DNA from: a virus | Virus record (IMG/VR): IMGVR_UViG_3300035703_002457 | Span: 1-22,633 of that record | Strand: one strand, 5' to 3' | Length of the DNA: 22,633 nucleotides | Shown: positions 1 to 8,265 of the stretch, in pieces | Numbering within the stretch: position 1 is the first letter of the stretch | Layout of the letters: the number at the start of each line of letters is the position of its first letter | The notes under the pieces: generated by a model | Databases searched by the model: none | Told to the model about the DNA's origin: nothing | Seen by the model: the letters and a program-made list of their open reading frames with translations, nothing else | Translations under genes and position numbers: made by a program

Positions 1-2730
1 AACAATATTTTCCCCTGAAATTGGATCCCAATTTACTTCACAGGAAGACAATAAGAATAACTCATCATGAGTTCTTAAACTTGAAAAGATTTCTAGGTCT
101 ACGTATCTAGGAGAAGATGTAGACATGATAAGAGACCCAGGAGATGACGAAGAGTCTGCAAACAAAATATCTACATAATCTATGTTGGTTTCATCGTAGA
201 ACCTAGTAACAACATTTGGTCTGCCAGTGACTATTTGACCGGTCTTGCTAACAGTATAGTTTAATGGATTTCTTCTACCTAAATAACCATCAAATTCGCC
301 CGTGACCGAATCATAATTTAATACGTAGAATCTTAAATATTTATTAAAAGAAAGAGCGCTTCCATCAGTATATCCTCTTAATTTTGAAGATACATCAATT
401 ATATGAAAATTATTTGTTCCTAATAAATCTCCCGACTCAAGCTGAATGGGCATTCTCATTCTTTCATGAGAAAATGTCTTGCCTTGATCTGTTAAATAAA
501 TATCATGAAATCTCTTATAATCTGTAGATGTTGATATGGGGTTAATTAAATTTTCAAAATTAAAACCAACAGAATCATAAGAGAAATACAATTTCACTGG
601 TAAATTTGGTTCCGCCGAGGCTACCGCAGGCAAAATAGAACCAGAAATAGAATTAAGAACTGTAATTTGAGTGTATGCAGGGGCTGTTCCGCAAGATCCT
701 ATGAAATTAACAGACTTAATTATAAATCTACCATAATCAACATCACTATACAAGCCATCATCAAAAGAAACCGTAGGCTGAACAATAATTGTTTTTCCGG
801 CTTTAATTCCAGAAGGGGCTAAATTAGCATTAACCGTATAAGTAGTTTCTACGGTTGTGAATCCTAATTGGGTTCTGTTTGAAATATAACCATCCCAATA
901 ACCATCGGTGGTTAAATACATTTCTTGGAAGCGATCTACTTTGGCTCCGTTTACAATTGCATATCTGCGATTCAAAGGTCTGATTACCTTTGTAGGAGAC
1001 TGTGCCGATAAAGAATTAATCCAAGTACTTTGATAAGCTGGAGATGCTAAGTTTGCTCCAATAGAGCCAAAACCAAGAGCGTCAAAAGTATCAGTTAATG
1101 TATTATTTCCACCAATAACATTATTAGTGTATGAGCCTGTTGCTAACGTGCCTGATGCATTGGTTCCATTGATAATAGCAAAAGAAGCATTGTTAATAAC
1201 ATCTGCTAGCATAATTCCAAATTCGCCATTATGCTCAAATGCAATAAATCTATAGTTGTAACCAAACTCTCTAAACCTATCATTGGTAGTAGCAACCACA
1301 GATGACAAGGAATAGAGACCAGGAGTAGCTCCCGCATTGCCAGTAACATCAATTCCTGGCAATGAAATAACTTTATCGGCAGGATTTCCTGTAGGGTAAA
1401 ATTCTAAATATAAATTATAGTGAGTTGAATTTAGTTGGTTAGAATCAAAGTTTAATCCTAACGCCATAGCTCCACGAGGGTCCCCTACAATTATACTTGA
1501 TAAATTATTTGTAGCAGTTGGTGTTCCAAAAGCCCTTGCATTTGCTGAAGCGGTAGCAAATATGCCAGCAGTATCAACATCATACAATGCTTTATCTATT
1601 CTAGCAGAAGCGTAGCCATCAATGGATGAACATAAATTGACTCCGTTGATTCTAACCAACCACTCAGAGCCAGGCGTAAATCTTATTGATGTAATTGGGT
1701 AGCTTGCCTCTAGTCCATTTGCATAATCAACTCTAATGATATCGCCAACTCTAACCTGAGAAAATAATGCATCAAATTTAAAATTAGCATTATCAGGAAC
1801 AAATTTAATAATATCATCGCCGAAAAATAAATCATCAACTGGGAACGTATTAGGAGGCTCTGTTAAATAGGTATAACACGTAGTAGACGGAACTACGCTA
1901 TGACCATAGCCATCAAGACCAATGACTTCAGATCTGGAAATTTTTGGAATTGCATTTGCGTGCTGGGTAGCTCTATGCTGCCCCATATTTAATATCTCTG
2001 CCTGATCTAAATAATTAAATACAGATTGAGCATCTGTTGCAGTCATTGGAATTTCTTGAAAATTATCCGTATCTACTACGATAGCAGAGGCAATGTGGGC
2101 TTGAGATGTGGCATTTTGATGGCTCGTAAAATCATCATTAATTTGAAGTAAAGCATCGGCTACATTTGTAGCTGGTCTTAAATTGTTATTTTTATCTTTA
2201 AGACCCGTCCAAGTAAAGAAAGGATCTCTAATATCAGATGGAACAGAATTTAAATCAATATGACTTAAAACGTGACGAGCAGAAGAAAATCCATCTGATA
2301 AATAAGTTGCGCCAGAAATATGCAAATTTAAATCTGCATAAACAGTATTATTAACAAAAGAATTTAAAGAGTTTAATAAGCCAGAATTTGCCGAAATTAA
2401 TGTATATAAATCAGTAGTAGAATGAACTAAAGACAGTTTACTCTCTTCAATTCCAGCATTTGTTCCAACTTGATTGTTTGTAATTGGCAACGTCACTAAC
2501 CCAATAGAAGTTAATGCGCTAGATTTAATTGTGCCATCAGGATTTAATGAAGTATCTAATCTATTAGCAACCGTAGTTACAGATCCCTGAGGTTCAACTC
2601 CAAGAGTTTCTTGAACATTAAAAACAGCGTCACGCAAAGCATTAATAGCTTCCTGACCTGTTTCTGTAATATTATCATCTACACGGGGAAGTGTAATATC
2701 ATCATCTAACTCAAAAGGATAAACGCTCAT
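1..2730 (-). CDS. Large tail-fibre / virion structural protein (C-terminus off window)
   Basis: An uninterrupted frame of 910 codons runs from ATG at 2730 to the left edge without a stop, so the C-terminus is missing. The start follows an AGGA Shine-Dalgarno (TAGGAAATAA-ATG). I translated it by hand. It begins MSVYPFELDDDITLPRVDD, followed by a segment with NALRDAVFNVQETLG, GSVTTVANRLD and NAGIEESKLSL. From memory that pattern is common at the N-terminus of tail-fibre and baseplate-associated proteins of large phages. The remainder is rich in S, T, N, G and aromatic residues, with no enzymatic motif, as expected for beta-rich fibre modules. The tripeptide DGY occurs five times, twice within TTDGYWDGYIS. 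It is the last gene of a minus-strand run after the tailspike and the small membrane protein. A virion role is inference from composition, the N-terminal motif and neighbours. Confidence 0.75.
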   Translation of the reverse strand, partial: MSVYPFELDDDITLPRVDDNITETGQEAINALRDAVFNVQETLGVEPQGSVTTVANRLDTSLNPDGTIKSSALTSIGLVTLPITNNQVGTNAGIEESKLSLVHSTTDLYTLISANSGLLNSLNSFVNNTVYADLNLHISGATYLSDGFSSARHVLSHIDLNSVPSDIRDPFFTWTGLKDKNNNLRPATNVADALLQINDDFTSHQNATSQAHIASAIVVDTDNFQEIPMTATDAQSVFNYLDQAEILNMGQHRATQHANAIPKISRSEVIGLDGYGHSVVPSTTCYTYLTEPPNTFPVDDLFFGDDIIKFVPDNANFKFDALFSQVRVGDIIRVDYANGLEASYPITSIRFTPGSEWLVRINGVNLCSSIDGYASARIDKALYDVDTAGIFATASANARAFGTPTATNNLSSIIVGDPRGAMALGLNFDSNQLNSTHYNLYLEFYPTGNPADKVISLPGIDVTGNAGATPGLYSLSSVVATTNDRFREFGYNYRFIAFEHNGEFGIMLADVINNASFAIINGTNASGTLATGSYTNNVIGGNNTLTDTFDALGFGSIGANLASPAYQSTWINSLSAQSPTKVIRPLNRRYAIVNGAKVDRFQEMYLTTDGYWDGYISNRTQLGFTTVETTYTVNANLAPSGIKAGKTIIVQPTVSFDDGLYSDVDYGRFIIKSVNFIGSCGTAPAYTQITVLNSISGSILPAVASAEPNLPVKLYFSYDSVGFNFENLINPISTSTDYKRFHDIYLTDQGKTFSHERMRMPIQLESGDLLGTNNFHIIDVSSKLRGYTDGSALSFNKYLRFYVLNYDSVTGEFDGYLGRRNPLNYTVSKTGQIVTGRPNVVTRFYDETNIDYVDILFADSSSSPGSLIMSTSSPRYVDLEIFSSLRTHDELFLLSSCEVNWDPISGENIV

Positions 2731-2796
2731 TTATTTCCTAACTTAATTTAATATTTAGCATCTATATGCTTAGATATTAGAACATTAAAAAAAATA
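2731..2796. other. Short intergenic gap with weak hairpin
   Basis: This 66-nt gap separates the 141-aa gene from the tail-fibre gene. AGCAT (2757-2761) and ATGCT (2766-2770) can pair around a CTAT loop, with outer AATAT/ATATT arms across a small internal loop. It is AT-rich and lacks a convincing T-tract, so it may be only a weak transcript feature. The Shine-Dalgarno of the downstream gene lies at its left end. Confidence 0.25.
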
Positions 2797-3222
2797 TCAG
2801 CTAGAACTTTCAACAGATTCTTCTTTTTTGTTTTTATTTTTCTTTCCGTATTTCTCTGCAATGCCTGAAATATAACCATTAAATAATTGTTTTGTCATTC
2901 TGTATACGTACCCGCTAAAAAATCCGGCAAAAATACCCCAAATAATTCTATTTGCAGGCGAAGTATTAAACATTTCAGGATAAGGATAAGATTGAACTAG
3001 CCATGTAAAAATTATTCCCGTTCCAGGGGCACCGGATGGTAATAAAATATCTTTCCATAATTTATTTTGCCACTTCCCCTCTTTGAGCATAGCGGGTAAA
3101 AATTTAGAGAAAAATAATTCTAAAACTTTTCGTTGAAGTTCAACTAAAATATAAATTACTACGCAAAGAACTAAAAAAGCAGGACCAAATAAACTAGTTA
3201 CTGAAGATATAAATTCATCCAT
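2797..3222 (-). CDS. Small membrane protein, holin-like candidate
   Basis: This 141-aa protein has a strongly hydrophobic N-terminal segment (about residues 12-30, FGPAFLVLCVVIYILVEL). A second weaker hydrophobic stretch lies around residues 88-105 (RIIWGIFAGFFSGYVYRM). The C-terminal tail is highly charged (KKNKNKKEESVESSS). One or two membrane spans followed by a basic tail is the usual outline of phage holins, and its place among tail and host-recognition genes fits. No family signature is recognised and no endolysin is visible beside it, so holin is a hypothesis. An inner-membrane or virion-associated protein is equally possible. ATG at 3222 is supported by AAGG six bases upstream (AACAAGGTAAATT-ATG). 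A TATAAT-like box sits 24 nt before the start. Confidence 0.6.
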   Translation of the reverse strand: MDEFISSVTSLFGPAFLVLCVVIYILVELQRKVLELFFSKFLPAMLKEGKWQNKLWKDILLPSGAPGTGIIFTWLVQSYPYPEMFNTSPANRIIWGIFAGFFSGYVYRMTKQLFNGYISGIAEKYGKKNKNKKEESVESSS

Positions 3223-3239
3223 AATTTACCTTGTTTAAG

Positions 3240-3272
3240 ATTTAAATTATACAAAATTATGCCAATTTAAAT
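3240..3272. repeat. 9-bp inverted repeat plus TATAAT box between tailspike and membrane-protein genes
   Basis: ATTTAAATT (3240-3248) and AATTTAAAT (3264-3272) are perfect inverted copies separated by 15 nt. They lie immediately after the tailspike stop on the minus strand. TATAAT reads leftward at 3251-3246, upstream of the 141-aa gene, without a good -35. It may be a weak processing or termination hairpin combined with a promoter. Chance is a real possibility in such AT-rich DNA. Confidence 0.3.
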
Positions 3273-3274
3273 TT

Positions 3275-6200
3275 TTAAAACATATAAGTAATTTCAATAT
3301 CAGTAATAGTTGCAGCTATACTTGTAGATGAATCTATTTGTAAAGTAATTTCAATATACGCAGGATCTGAGCCCTGTACAATATAATCATTCACTCCAGC
3401 TGTAACAGTAAGCGTGTCACCACTTGTAGTTAATGGCGAAGAGGTATCTGAAACGGAGGCTCCGCTATTTATTAAAGATAAAGTAGCAATTGAAGTTGTT
3501 GTAGGGTTGGCACTAACATCCACACCTACACTAACCTCCATAATTGATGCGCCTTCTGGAATTACAGTCTTTAAAGGAATAGTCCACAAAGCTGTAAGGT
3601 CATCTCCAGTATCTCTATAATTTAAAACAACATTTGTTGCCGATAATGAGTTTCTAAATACAAAATCAGAATTAAATGTTGTAACGCCATTAACTAGCCC
3701 CGCTACGCTATAATAAGTAGATCCGGTGCTTTTCAAGCCAAGCTGACCATATCCGCCAAAAATCTTAATAGTTTGAGTTTGATTTTTATTTCTAGCAACA
3801 ATCCAATTATTTGCAGAAGAAGTATTATCCTCTACCAACGTAGTGGTCGTACCAGAAATATAAGGACTTACAAATGAATTATCTATTATCTGACCACGGA
3901 CATCTGTGGTGGAAGCAACTAAAACATATCCCCTGTATAAGGTAGTTAATGCCCCTGCTGAAGAAGTTCTGTCAAAAATATTATTAGAAACTATTGAATC
4001 TCCCGCACTTGACCTAGCTCTACAATCTAAAGCTAAACAGCCCTTAAATCCGGTACCTGTAGCTGCTAATCCGCCAGAATTATTAGCATTAATTCTGTTG
4101 CCATTTGCGTTAATATAATTAGATTTTAACGATACGGAAGAATAATATGAGCCTGTACCAGGAGCAATATTTTGAACATTTACATCAACTGCATTATTAT
4201 TAAAATTAATAAATGAAGTCTTACCATCAGTATCATAAGTATTTAAAATTATACCTGCATGATTAGTAAATGGGGTTGATGTAAATGGCTTAGATCCAAG
4301 AGAAAGATAATTATTATTAAATGAAATATCAGCCCCCTGTGCATAAACTTGAACAGAGCCGCCAACATCATAATTAGTAGATGTAACTACAGTATGCTGA
4401 GCGTACAATCCGCCAGAAGCCGAATCGGATGTACTTAAAAATTGATTTGACTCTATAGTAATTGCTCTATAAATAGAATCAGTAGCATCCATATCAACAT
4501 CAAAATCTAATATTGTAATATAATTATCATCTATTAAAGAAATTTTATTATTTGAAATATTGCAATAATTTTGATTTGCAGTAGATGAGCTTCCGGTATC
4601 ATTTATTTTTACTTGAATAGGAAGACCCCCAGAATTAAAAACATTATTAACTACATTGATACTATTAATCCATTGCAAGAAAAGACCAACAATTGGATAA
4701 CTAATTAAAGAATCTATATAGGTATCGCTGGGAGTATTAAAATAACAAGATTCTATATTTACATCTGAAGACCTGATTCTAATAAAATAATTAGCCGTAG
4801 TTATACCGCTAAATATATTTGCAACAGATTCTCCATTAAGGCTACATATAAAAGAAGAGTTTTTAATATTTAATTTTGTAGTTAAAGAAGAAATATTTAC
4901 ATAGTATGGATTCCCTACATATGGCAAATTATTTATAGTAATTCCAGAAGCATCAAACACGCATCCGTCAATTGTAAAATTAGTATTATTTGTTCCAGTT
5001 GCAAATGTGTCTCCAAAAAGAAGAGCATAACCTGTTCCATGAAAATATGAATTGCTTAGCTTTATAATATCTATTTCAGGTAAGAATAGAGACCAATTTC
5101 TATCAAAAAGACCAGTTTGATAGAATCTACATTTTGAAATAATAGCCTGCATTCTTGTCGCATCTGCATCGTAAGAACCAAGAACATTAGTAGAGCTATC
5201 AGAGCCAGTTGTATCAACATAAAGATTTATATCTTTAAATATACAATTATCAACTTCTATAACTTCAGCTCGTGAATCTGAGTTGCTTGTAAAAGCAGAG
5301 CTTACATGAATTGAATGAAATTCTCCCCTAGAAGAAAAATAAATATTTTTTAAACTATTTCCAAGTATAATATATTTATGATTTAAATTGTTTGTAGTTG
5401 CTCCAGATGTTTCAATTCTAATTCTAGGATATCTTTTTCCTATTGGATTTCCCTCTAATTTTAAAGAAGTAAAAGTTCCGCTGCTAGCAGTTATCTTGTA
5501 ATCGCCTGGATTTAAAATTATTTTAGTTGGTATTTCTGAAGCTGCATCATAAGTAGATAATATTAAATCTAATCCATCTGTACCTAAAATATCACCTTCA
5601 TCCATGCCCAAAACAATGGTCCAAGGCTTGTTACCATCTTTTCCGGCGCTAAATGCATTTCCATGCATTGTAGCTCGAATAGGGCTTGTATATGCAGGAT
5701 CACAAAGTCTAGAAATATTACCTATAGTATAACCAGAATTTCCTACCACTTTAACACTGCAATCCGTTGGATTTGAAACTACATCGGATAAAATCCCTAA
5801 TAATGTCTCAGAATAAGTACCAGCCCCCAAAAAGAAATTATTTTCTATTTCTATATTTGCTAGCGAGGAAAGAACTCCGCAATCATTTGTGGAGTAAGAT
5901 GTAGATTCCTCTCCGTAAAATTTAATTTTGCTATTTTTAATAGATAAATAATCTGCCCTTCCAAGCTGCGGTCTAAAAAATACAGAATTTCTTAAACCAT
6001 CAAAATAACATTTATTTATGTTAATTGATGTTCCCCTTGCCAGCCCCGCTGGTAAAGTAAATATCGCTGTAAGTGTTTTTTGTCTATTTAATACGGGACC
6101 GTCATTTAATCTGCCAATAAATGTTACTTTTTCAAATTCAACATTTGAACCACGGTCTACTAAAACCATCGCCCCAGTAGACAATGTTGTATTTCCAGAA

Positions 6201-6841
6201 TTTACATACCCGTCAGAATTATCTGTAATAATTAAATTTTTAAATAATGTCTTTTTTACATCAGTTCCTAATATTAAATTTTGGTCTCCAGAACCAGAAT
6301 CTCCATTTATAGAAAAATCGGTAGTAATAGCTGAAATATTAAAAATAGAATTTCCGCCAGAAGTCTCTCCAATAATATAAACTCCTGGTCCTTCTCCAAT
6401 TAAAGAAATGCCATTTGGAATTGTAATTGTACTAGAAACTCTATAATATCCAGGTAATAATAATATTATTCCACCATTTGCAAGTCTAGCATCAGTAACC
6501 GCAGCGTTTATCGCATCTTTTAAAGTGGGAGTCTCTACAGAATTAACATTATATTTTCCTGTAGCATAAAATCCAGAGTATCCATCCAAGCTACCAATAG
6601 AGATAAATCCAGTCCCATTACCATTAACATAATTATATATACTCTCTATTGCCGATTGTACAGTTGAACCGTTTAACACGGCAGGATTCATGTCAATTGC
6701 ACTTGCCTCGTGCCGCCAGTCAGTTCCACCAGTATGTGCGATAAAATCCTGATAGTGAACTACAGGACGACCACCTTCTCTTAATCTACTTGATCCTACA
6801 AATTTTGTCATGCCATTATGCCAAATCATTACCTTAGCCAA
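3275..6841 (-). CDS. Tailspike / tail fibre with parallel beta-helix (pectate-lyase-like) domain
   Basis: This 1188-aa protein shows three zones. Residues 1-105 form an N-terminal segment with HEASAIDMNPAVLNGSTVQS, a pattern seen in fibre attachment regions. Residues of about 106-1020 begin with a pectate-lyase-3-like first turn (DAINAAVTDARLANGGIILL, GYYRVSSTITIPNG) and continue with many short Asn-rich repeats (IENNFF, ISNNKI, FNNNYL) typical of a right-handed beta-helix. A C-terminal beta-sandwich-like domain spans about 1030-1188. Such proteins bind and often depolymerise surface polysaccharide, but no catalytic residues can be assigned from sequence alone. The frame opens with TTG at 6841. 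An ATG four codons later (6829-6827) is the alternative start, and neither has a strong Shine-Dalgarno. A 344-nt leader region precedes it, which suggests a separately controlled transcript. Confidence 0.85.
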   Translation of the reverse strand: MAKVMIWHNGMTKFVGSSRLREGGRPVVHYQDFIAHTGGTDWRHEASAIDMNPAVLNGSTVQSAIESIYNYVNGNGTGFISIGSLDGYSGFYATGKYNVNSVETPTLKDAINAAVTDARLANGGIILLLPGYYRVSSTITIPNGISLIGEGPGVYIIGETSGGNSIFNISAITTDFSINGDSGSGDQNLILGTDVKKTLFKNLIITDNSDGYVNSGNTTLSTGAMVLVDRGSNVEFEKVTFIGRLNDGPVLNRQKTLTAIFTLPAGLARGTSININKCYFDGLRNSVFFRPQLGRADYLSIKNSKIKFYGEESTSYSTNDCGVLSSLANIEIENNFFLGAGTYSETLLGILSDVVSNPTDCSVKVVGNSGYTIGNISRLCDPAYTSPIRATMHGNAFSAGKDGNKPWTIVLGMDEGDILGTDGLDLILSTYDAASEIPTKIILNPGDYKITASSGTFTSLKLEGNPIGKRYPRIRIETSGATTNNLNHKYIILGNSLKNIYFSSRGEFHSIHVSSAFTSNSDSRAEVIEVDNCIFKDINLYVDTTGSDSSTNVLGSYDADATRMQAIISKCRFYQTGLFDRNWSLFLPEIDIIKLSNSYFHGTGYALLFGDTFATGTNNTNFTIDGCVFDASGITINNLPYVGNPYYVNISSLTTKLNIKNSSFICSLNGESVANIFSGITTANYFIRIRSSDVNIESCYFNTPSDTYIDSLISYPIVGLFLQWINSINVVNNVFNSGGLPIQVKINDTGSSSTANQNYCNISNNKISLIDDNYITILDFDVDMDATDSIYRAITIESNQFLSTSDSASGGLYAQHTVVTSTNYDVGGSVQVYAQGADISFNNNYLSLGSKPFTSTPFTNHAGIILNTYDTDGKTSFINFNNNAVDVNVQNIAPGTGSYYSSVSLKSNYINANGNRINANNSGGLAATGTGFKGCLALDCRARSSAGDSIVSNNIFDRTSSAGALTTLYRGYVLVASTTDVRGQIIDNSFVSPYISGTTTTLVEDNTSSANNWIVARNKNQTQTIKIFGGYGQLGLKSTGSTYYSVAGLVNGVTTFNSDFVFRNSLSATNVVLNYRDTGDDLTALWTIPLKTVIPEGASIMEVSVGVDVSANPTTTSIATLSLINSGASVSDTSSPLTTSGDTLTVTAGVNDYIVQGSDPAYIEITLQIDSSTSIAATITDIEITYMF

Positions 6842-6949
6842 GGCTTTTGTTTCTTTTAATTATATTTTAATTTTAACTTAGACTTTAATTAGTCATGCCA
6901 CTCTCGCCTACCCAAATATATAAACTCATTTCTAATCTATAATTTTGTT

Positions 6950-7048
6950 TAAAGAATAATTATCTAAAGTTCCTTCCAAGATCGCCTGGACAGTCTGCAG
7001 CCTAATCTGCTCAGTCTAAATTAGCTCTTGGTTAAAAATTATTCTTTA
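6950..7048 (-). ncRNA. Candidate structured RNA element closed by a 12-bp stem
   Basis: TAAAGAATAATT (6950-6961) pairs perfectly with AATTATTCTTTA (7037-7048). Inside, CCAAGA (6976-6981) pairs with TCTTGG (7026-7031). Further in, an AGC-CTAAT/ATTAGCT stem with one bulged base can form, as can a CTGCAG palindrome. The nested arms give one continuous fold of about 99 nt in the leader of the tailspike gene. The core is less AT-rich than its surroundings. It is not a recognisable tRNA or a riboswitch class I can name. The strand is chosen because both flanking genes read leftward. Confidence 0.4.
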
Positions 7049-7085
7049 TTATACGCGCGTAACACACACGCACACGCGATATATA
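7049..7085. repeat. Alternating purine-pyrimidine tract (CG/CA/TA steps)
   Basis: From TATACGCGCGTA through ACACACACGCACACGCG to ATATATA the bases alternate purine and pyrimidine with only two breaks (7061/7062 and 7078/7079). Such CG- and CA-rich alternation is the classical sequence requirement for Z-DNA. It contrasts with the roughly 30% G+C surroundings. Confidence 0.6.
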
Positions 7086-7175
7086 AGATCTATATATAAT
7101 ATATATATTAAGATCTAGATCTAAGATCTATATATAAGATCTGATCTAGATCATGATCTTACGAAGTAAGATCAT
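7085..7175. repeat. Dense GATC/AGATCT cluster with 15-bp direct repeat and terminal hairpin
   Basis: Nine GATC sites lie at 7087, 7112, 7118, 7125, 7138, 7143, 7149, 7155 and 7170, five of them inside AGATCT palindromes. AAGATCTATATATAA occurs twice (7085-7099 and 7123-7137). At the right end ATGATCTTAC (7153-7162) and GTAAGATCAT (7166-7175) form a perfect 10-bp inverted repeat with a 3-nt loop, just after the stop of the kinase-like gene. That hairpin lacks a T-tract, so it is not a standard terminator. It may block or mark the transcript end. Confidence 0.7.
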
Positions 7176-7185
7176 ATGAGAAATT

Positions 7186-8265
7186 TCACCCAAACTCAAA
7201 AAGTCCAGGATCAGAAATTACAATATCCTTATTTTTTCTTTGCATGAGATTTGATTTGTGCAAATCTCTAAAAGAGATATTATATTTATTTTTTAATATT
7301 TTTAATAATTTAATTAAAGACTTTGCTTCAGGATAACTTTCTAGAACTCCCATTTTCAAAGGTGTATCCAAAGATTCATAATTTTTAGGAAATAACCCAG
7401 TATCTAAATTCCAAAAAAATGAATAGAACTCTTGACTGCAATCTTGAGCGTATTCATTGATTAATATTGTATTTTCAACTTTTTGATATTTTAATATAAT
7501 TTTAATTATTTCACTGATAGCTTCAGTAAGAATTGGTAACTTATTTTTAAAATCACCATACTGTTTAGGAAATTTATAATTATATAATAATTCTGATATC
7601 TTATTTAATAAGATTAAAAAATTTTCTTTTTTAAACAAAAATTCTTTATAAACATCTTTGTTAGATAACAACATTGATCTAACTAAAGATTTTAAAAATT
7701 GATCATCTGCTTTGATTTTTTTAATTAAATTAATATATGATTGACCTTCTGTTTGATTTTTCTGTTCATAATCGGAATCATATTGAAAAATGCTTTTTAA
7801 AATATCTGTAGAAAGAGGTTCTAATTCTTCAACAATTGCAACATGAGGAAGTATAGTTGGTTGCTTAAATCCTCTTTCTTTAATAGATAAAGATTTAAAT
7901 TTTTTAAAAATTAAAGAATTATCTGCATATATAATTTTATAAATATTTAATATGTGTTTTTGTAAATCGCTTGGTAAAGAATTTTTTATTGCATTTAGCT
8001 TGTCTAAAGCTTCAATATCTTCTTTGTTGTACGTAACTTTTGCTACCGCTGGAATTCCATTATAAATTACTTTATATACAGTAGAAAATGTACCTTTCCC
8101 TAGGTGAGAAATTCCTTTTTCATCTCCCGAACCAATATCTACTGGAATCGCTCCCAAAGATAATAAATAAGCCTCTTCAAAAGAAAGAGCTTGCTCTTTC
8201 TCCATCTGCTCTTTTAATCTAGCTTCAAATTCATCAGCTAACTTTAATATGAACTGATATTTCAT
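7186..8265 (-). CDS. Protein-kinase-like protein
   Basis: This 359-aa protein carries recognisable kinase signatures. The glycine-rich loop is LGKGTFSTVYKV (55-66). An AVAK lysine sits at about 76 in the place of VAIK. The catalytic loop FRDLHKSNLM (332-341) matches the HRDLKxxN pattern, with Asp334 and Asn339. SDPG (351-354) stands in for the metal-binding DFG. By family knowledge these residues transfer phosphate from ATP to protein or another acceptor. It is unusual in ending only seven residues after Asp352, leaving no room for a normal activation segment and later C-lobe helices. About 200 mainly helical residues lie between the N-lobe and the catalytic loop. It starts at an ATGA overlap with the upstream structural gene and has no Shine-Dalgarno, so translation is probably coupled. 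Target and virion packaging are unknown. Confidence 0.75.
   Translation of the reverse strand: MKYQFILKLADEFEARLKEQMEKEQALSFEEAYLLSLGAIPVDIGSGDEKGISHLGKGTFSTVYKVIYNGIPAVAKVTYNKEDIEALDKLNAIKNSLPSDLQKHILNIYKIIYADNSLIFKKFKSLSIKERGFKQPTILPHVAIVEELEPLSTDILKSIFQYDSDYEQKNQTEGQSYINLIKKIKADDQFLKSLVRSMLLSNKDVYKEFLFKKENFLILLNKISELLYNYKFPKQYGDFKNKLPILTEAISEIIKIILKYQKVENTILINEYAQDCSQEFYSFFWNLDTGLFPKNYESLDTPLKMGVLESYPEAKSLIKLLKILKNKYNISFRDLHKSNLMQRKNKDIVISDPGLFEFG

Larger units (their letters stand above)
6842..7185. other. 344-nt intergenic region, highly structured
   Basis: This is the only non-coding stretch over 300 nt, lying between the kinase-like gene and the tailspike, both on the minus strand. 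Reading along the minus strand it holds a 10-bp hairpin (7153-7175), a cluster of nine GATC sites (7087-7173), an alternating purine-pyrimidine tract (7049-7085), a folded element closed by a 12-bp inverted repeat (6950-7048), and an AT-rich leader of about 108 nt before the tailspike. A 14-codon reading frame (6885-6929) is present but unsupported. No tRNA was found. Confidence 0.8.

Noticed and set aside
3414-6380. Plus-strand frames of 68, 70 and 120 codons within the tailspike
   Set aside because: They are antisense shadows with no ribosome-binding site or recognisable product.
6950-7048. glnA/downstream-peptide-type riboswitch, because the minus strand contains GGAAGGAAC
   Set aside because: Only that short string matches. 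The other conserved core segments are missing.
6950-7048. tRNA gene
   Set aside because: No T-loop consensus, anticodon arm geometry or 7-bp acceptor stem fits. The closing stem is 12 bp.
7085-7175. CRISPR array
   Set aside because: Repeats are short AGATCT palindromes without uniform spacers, and no cas gene is present.
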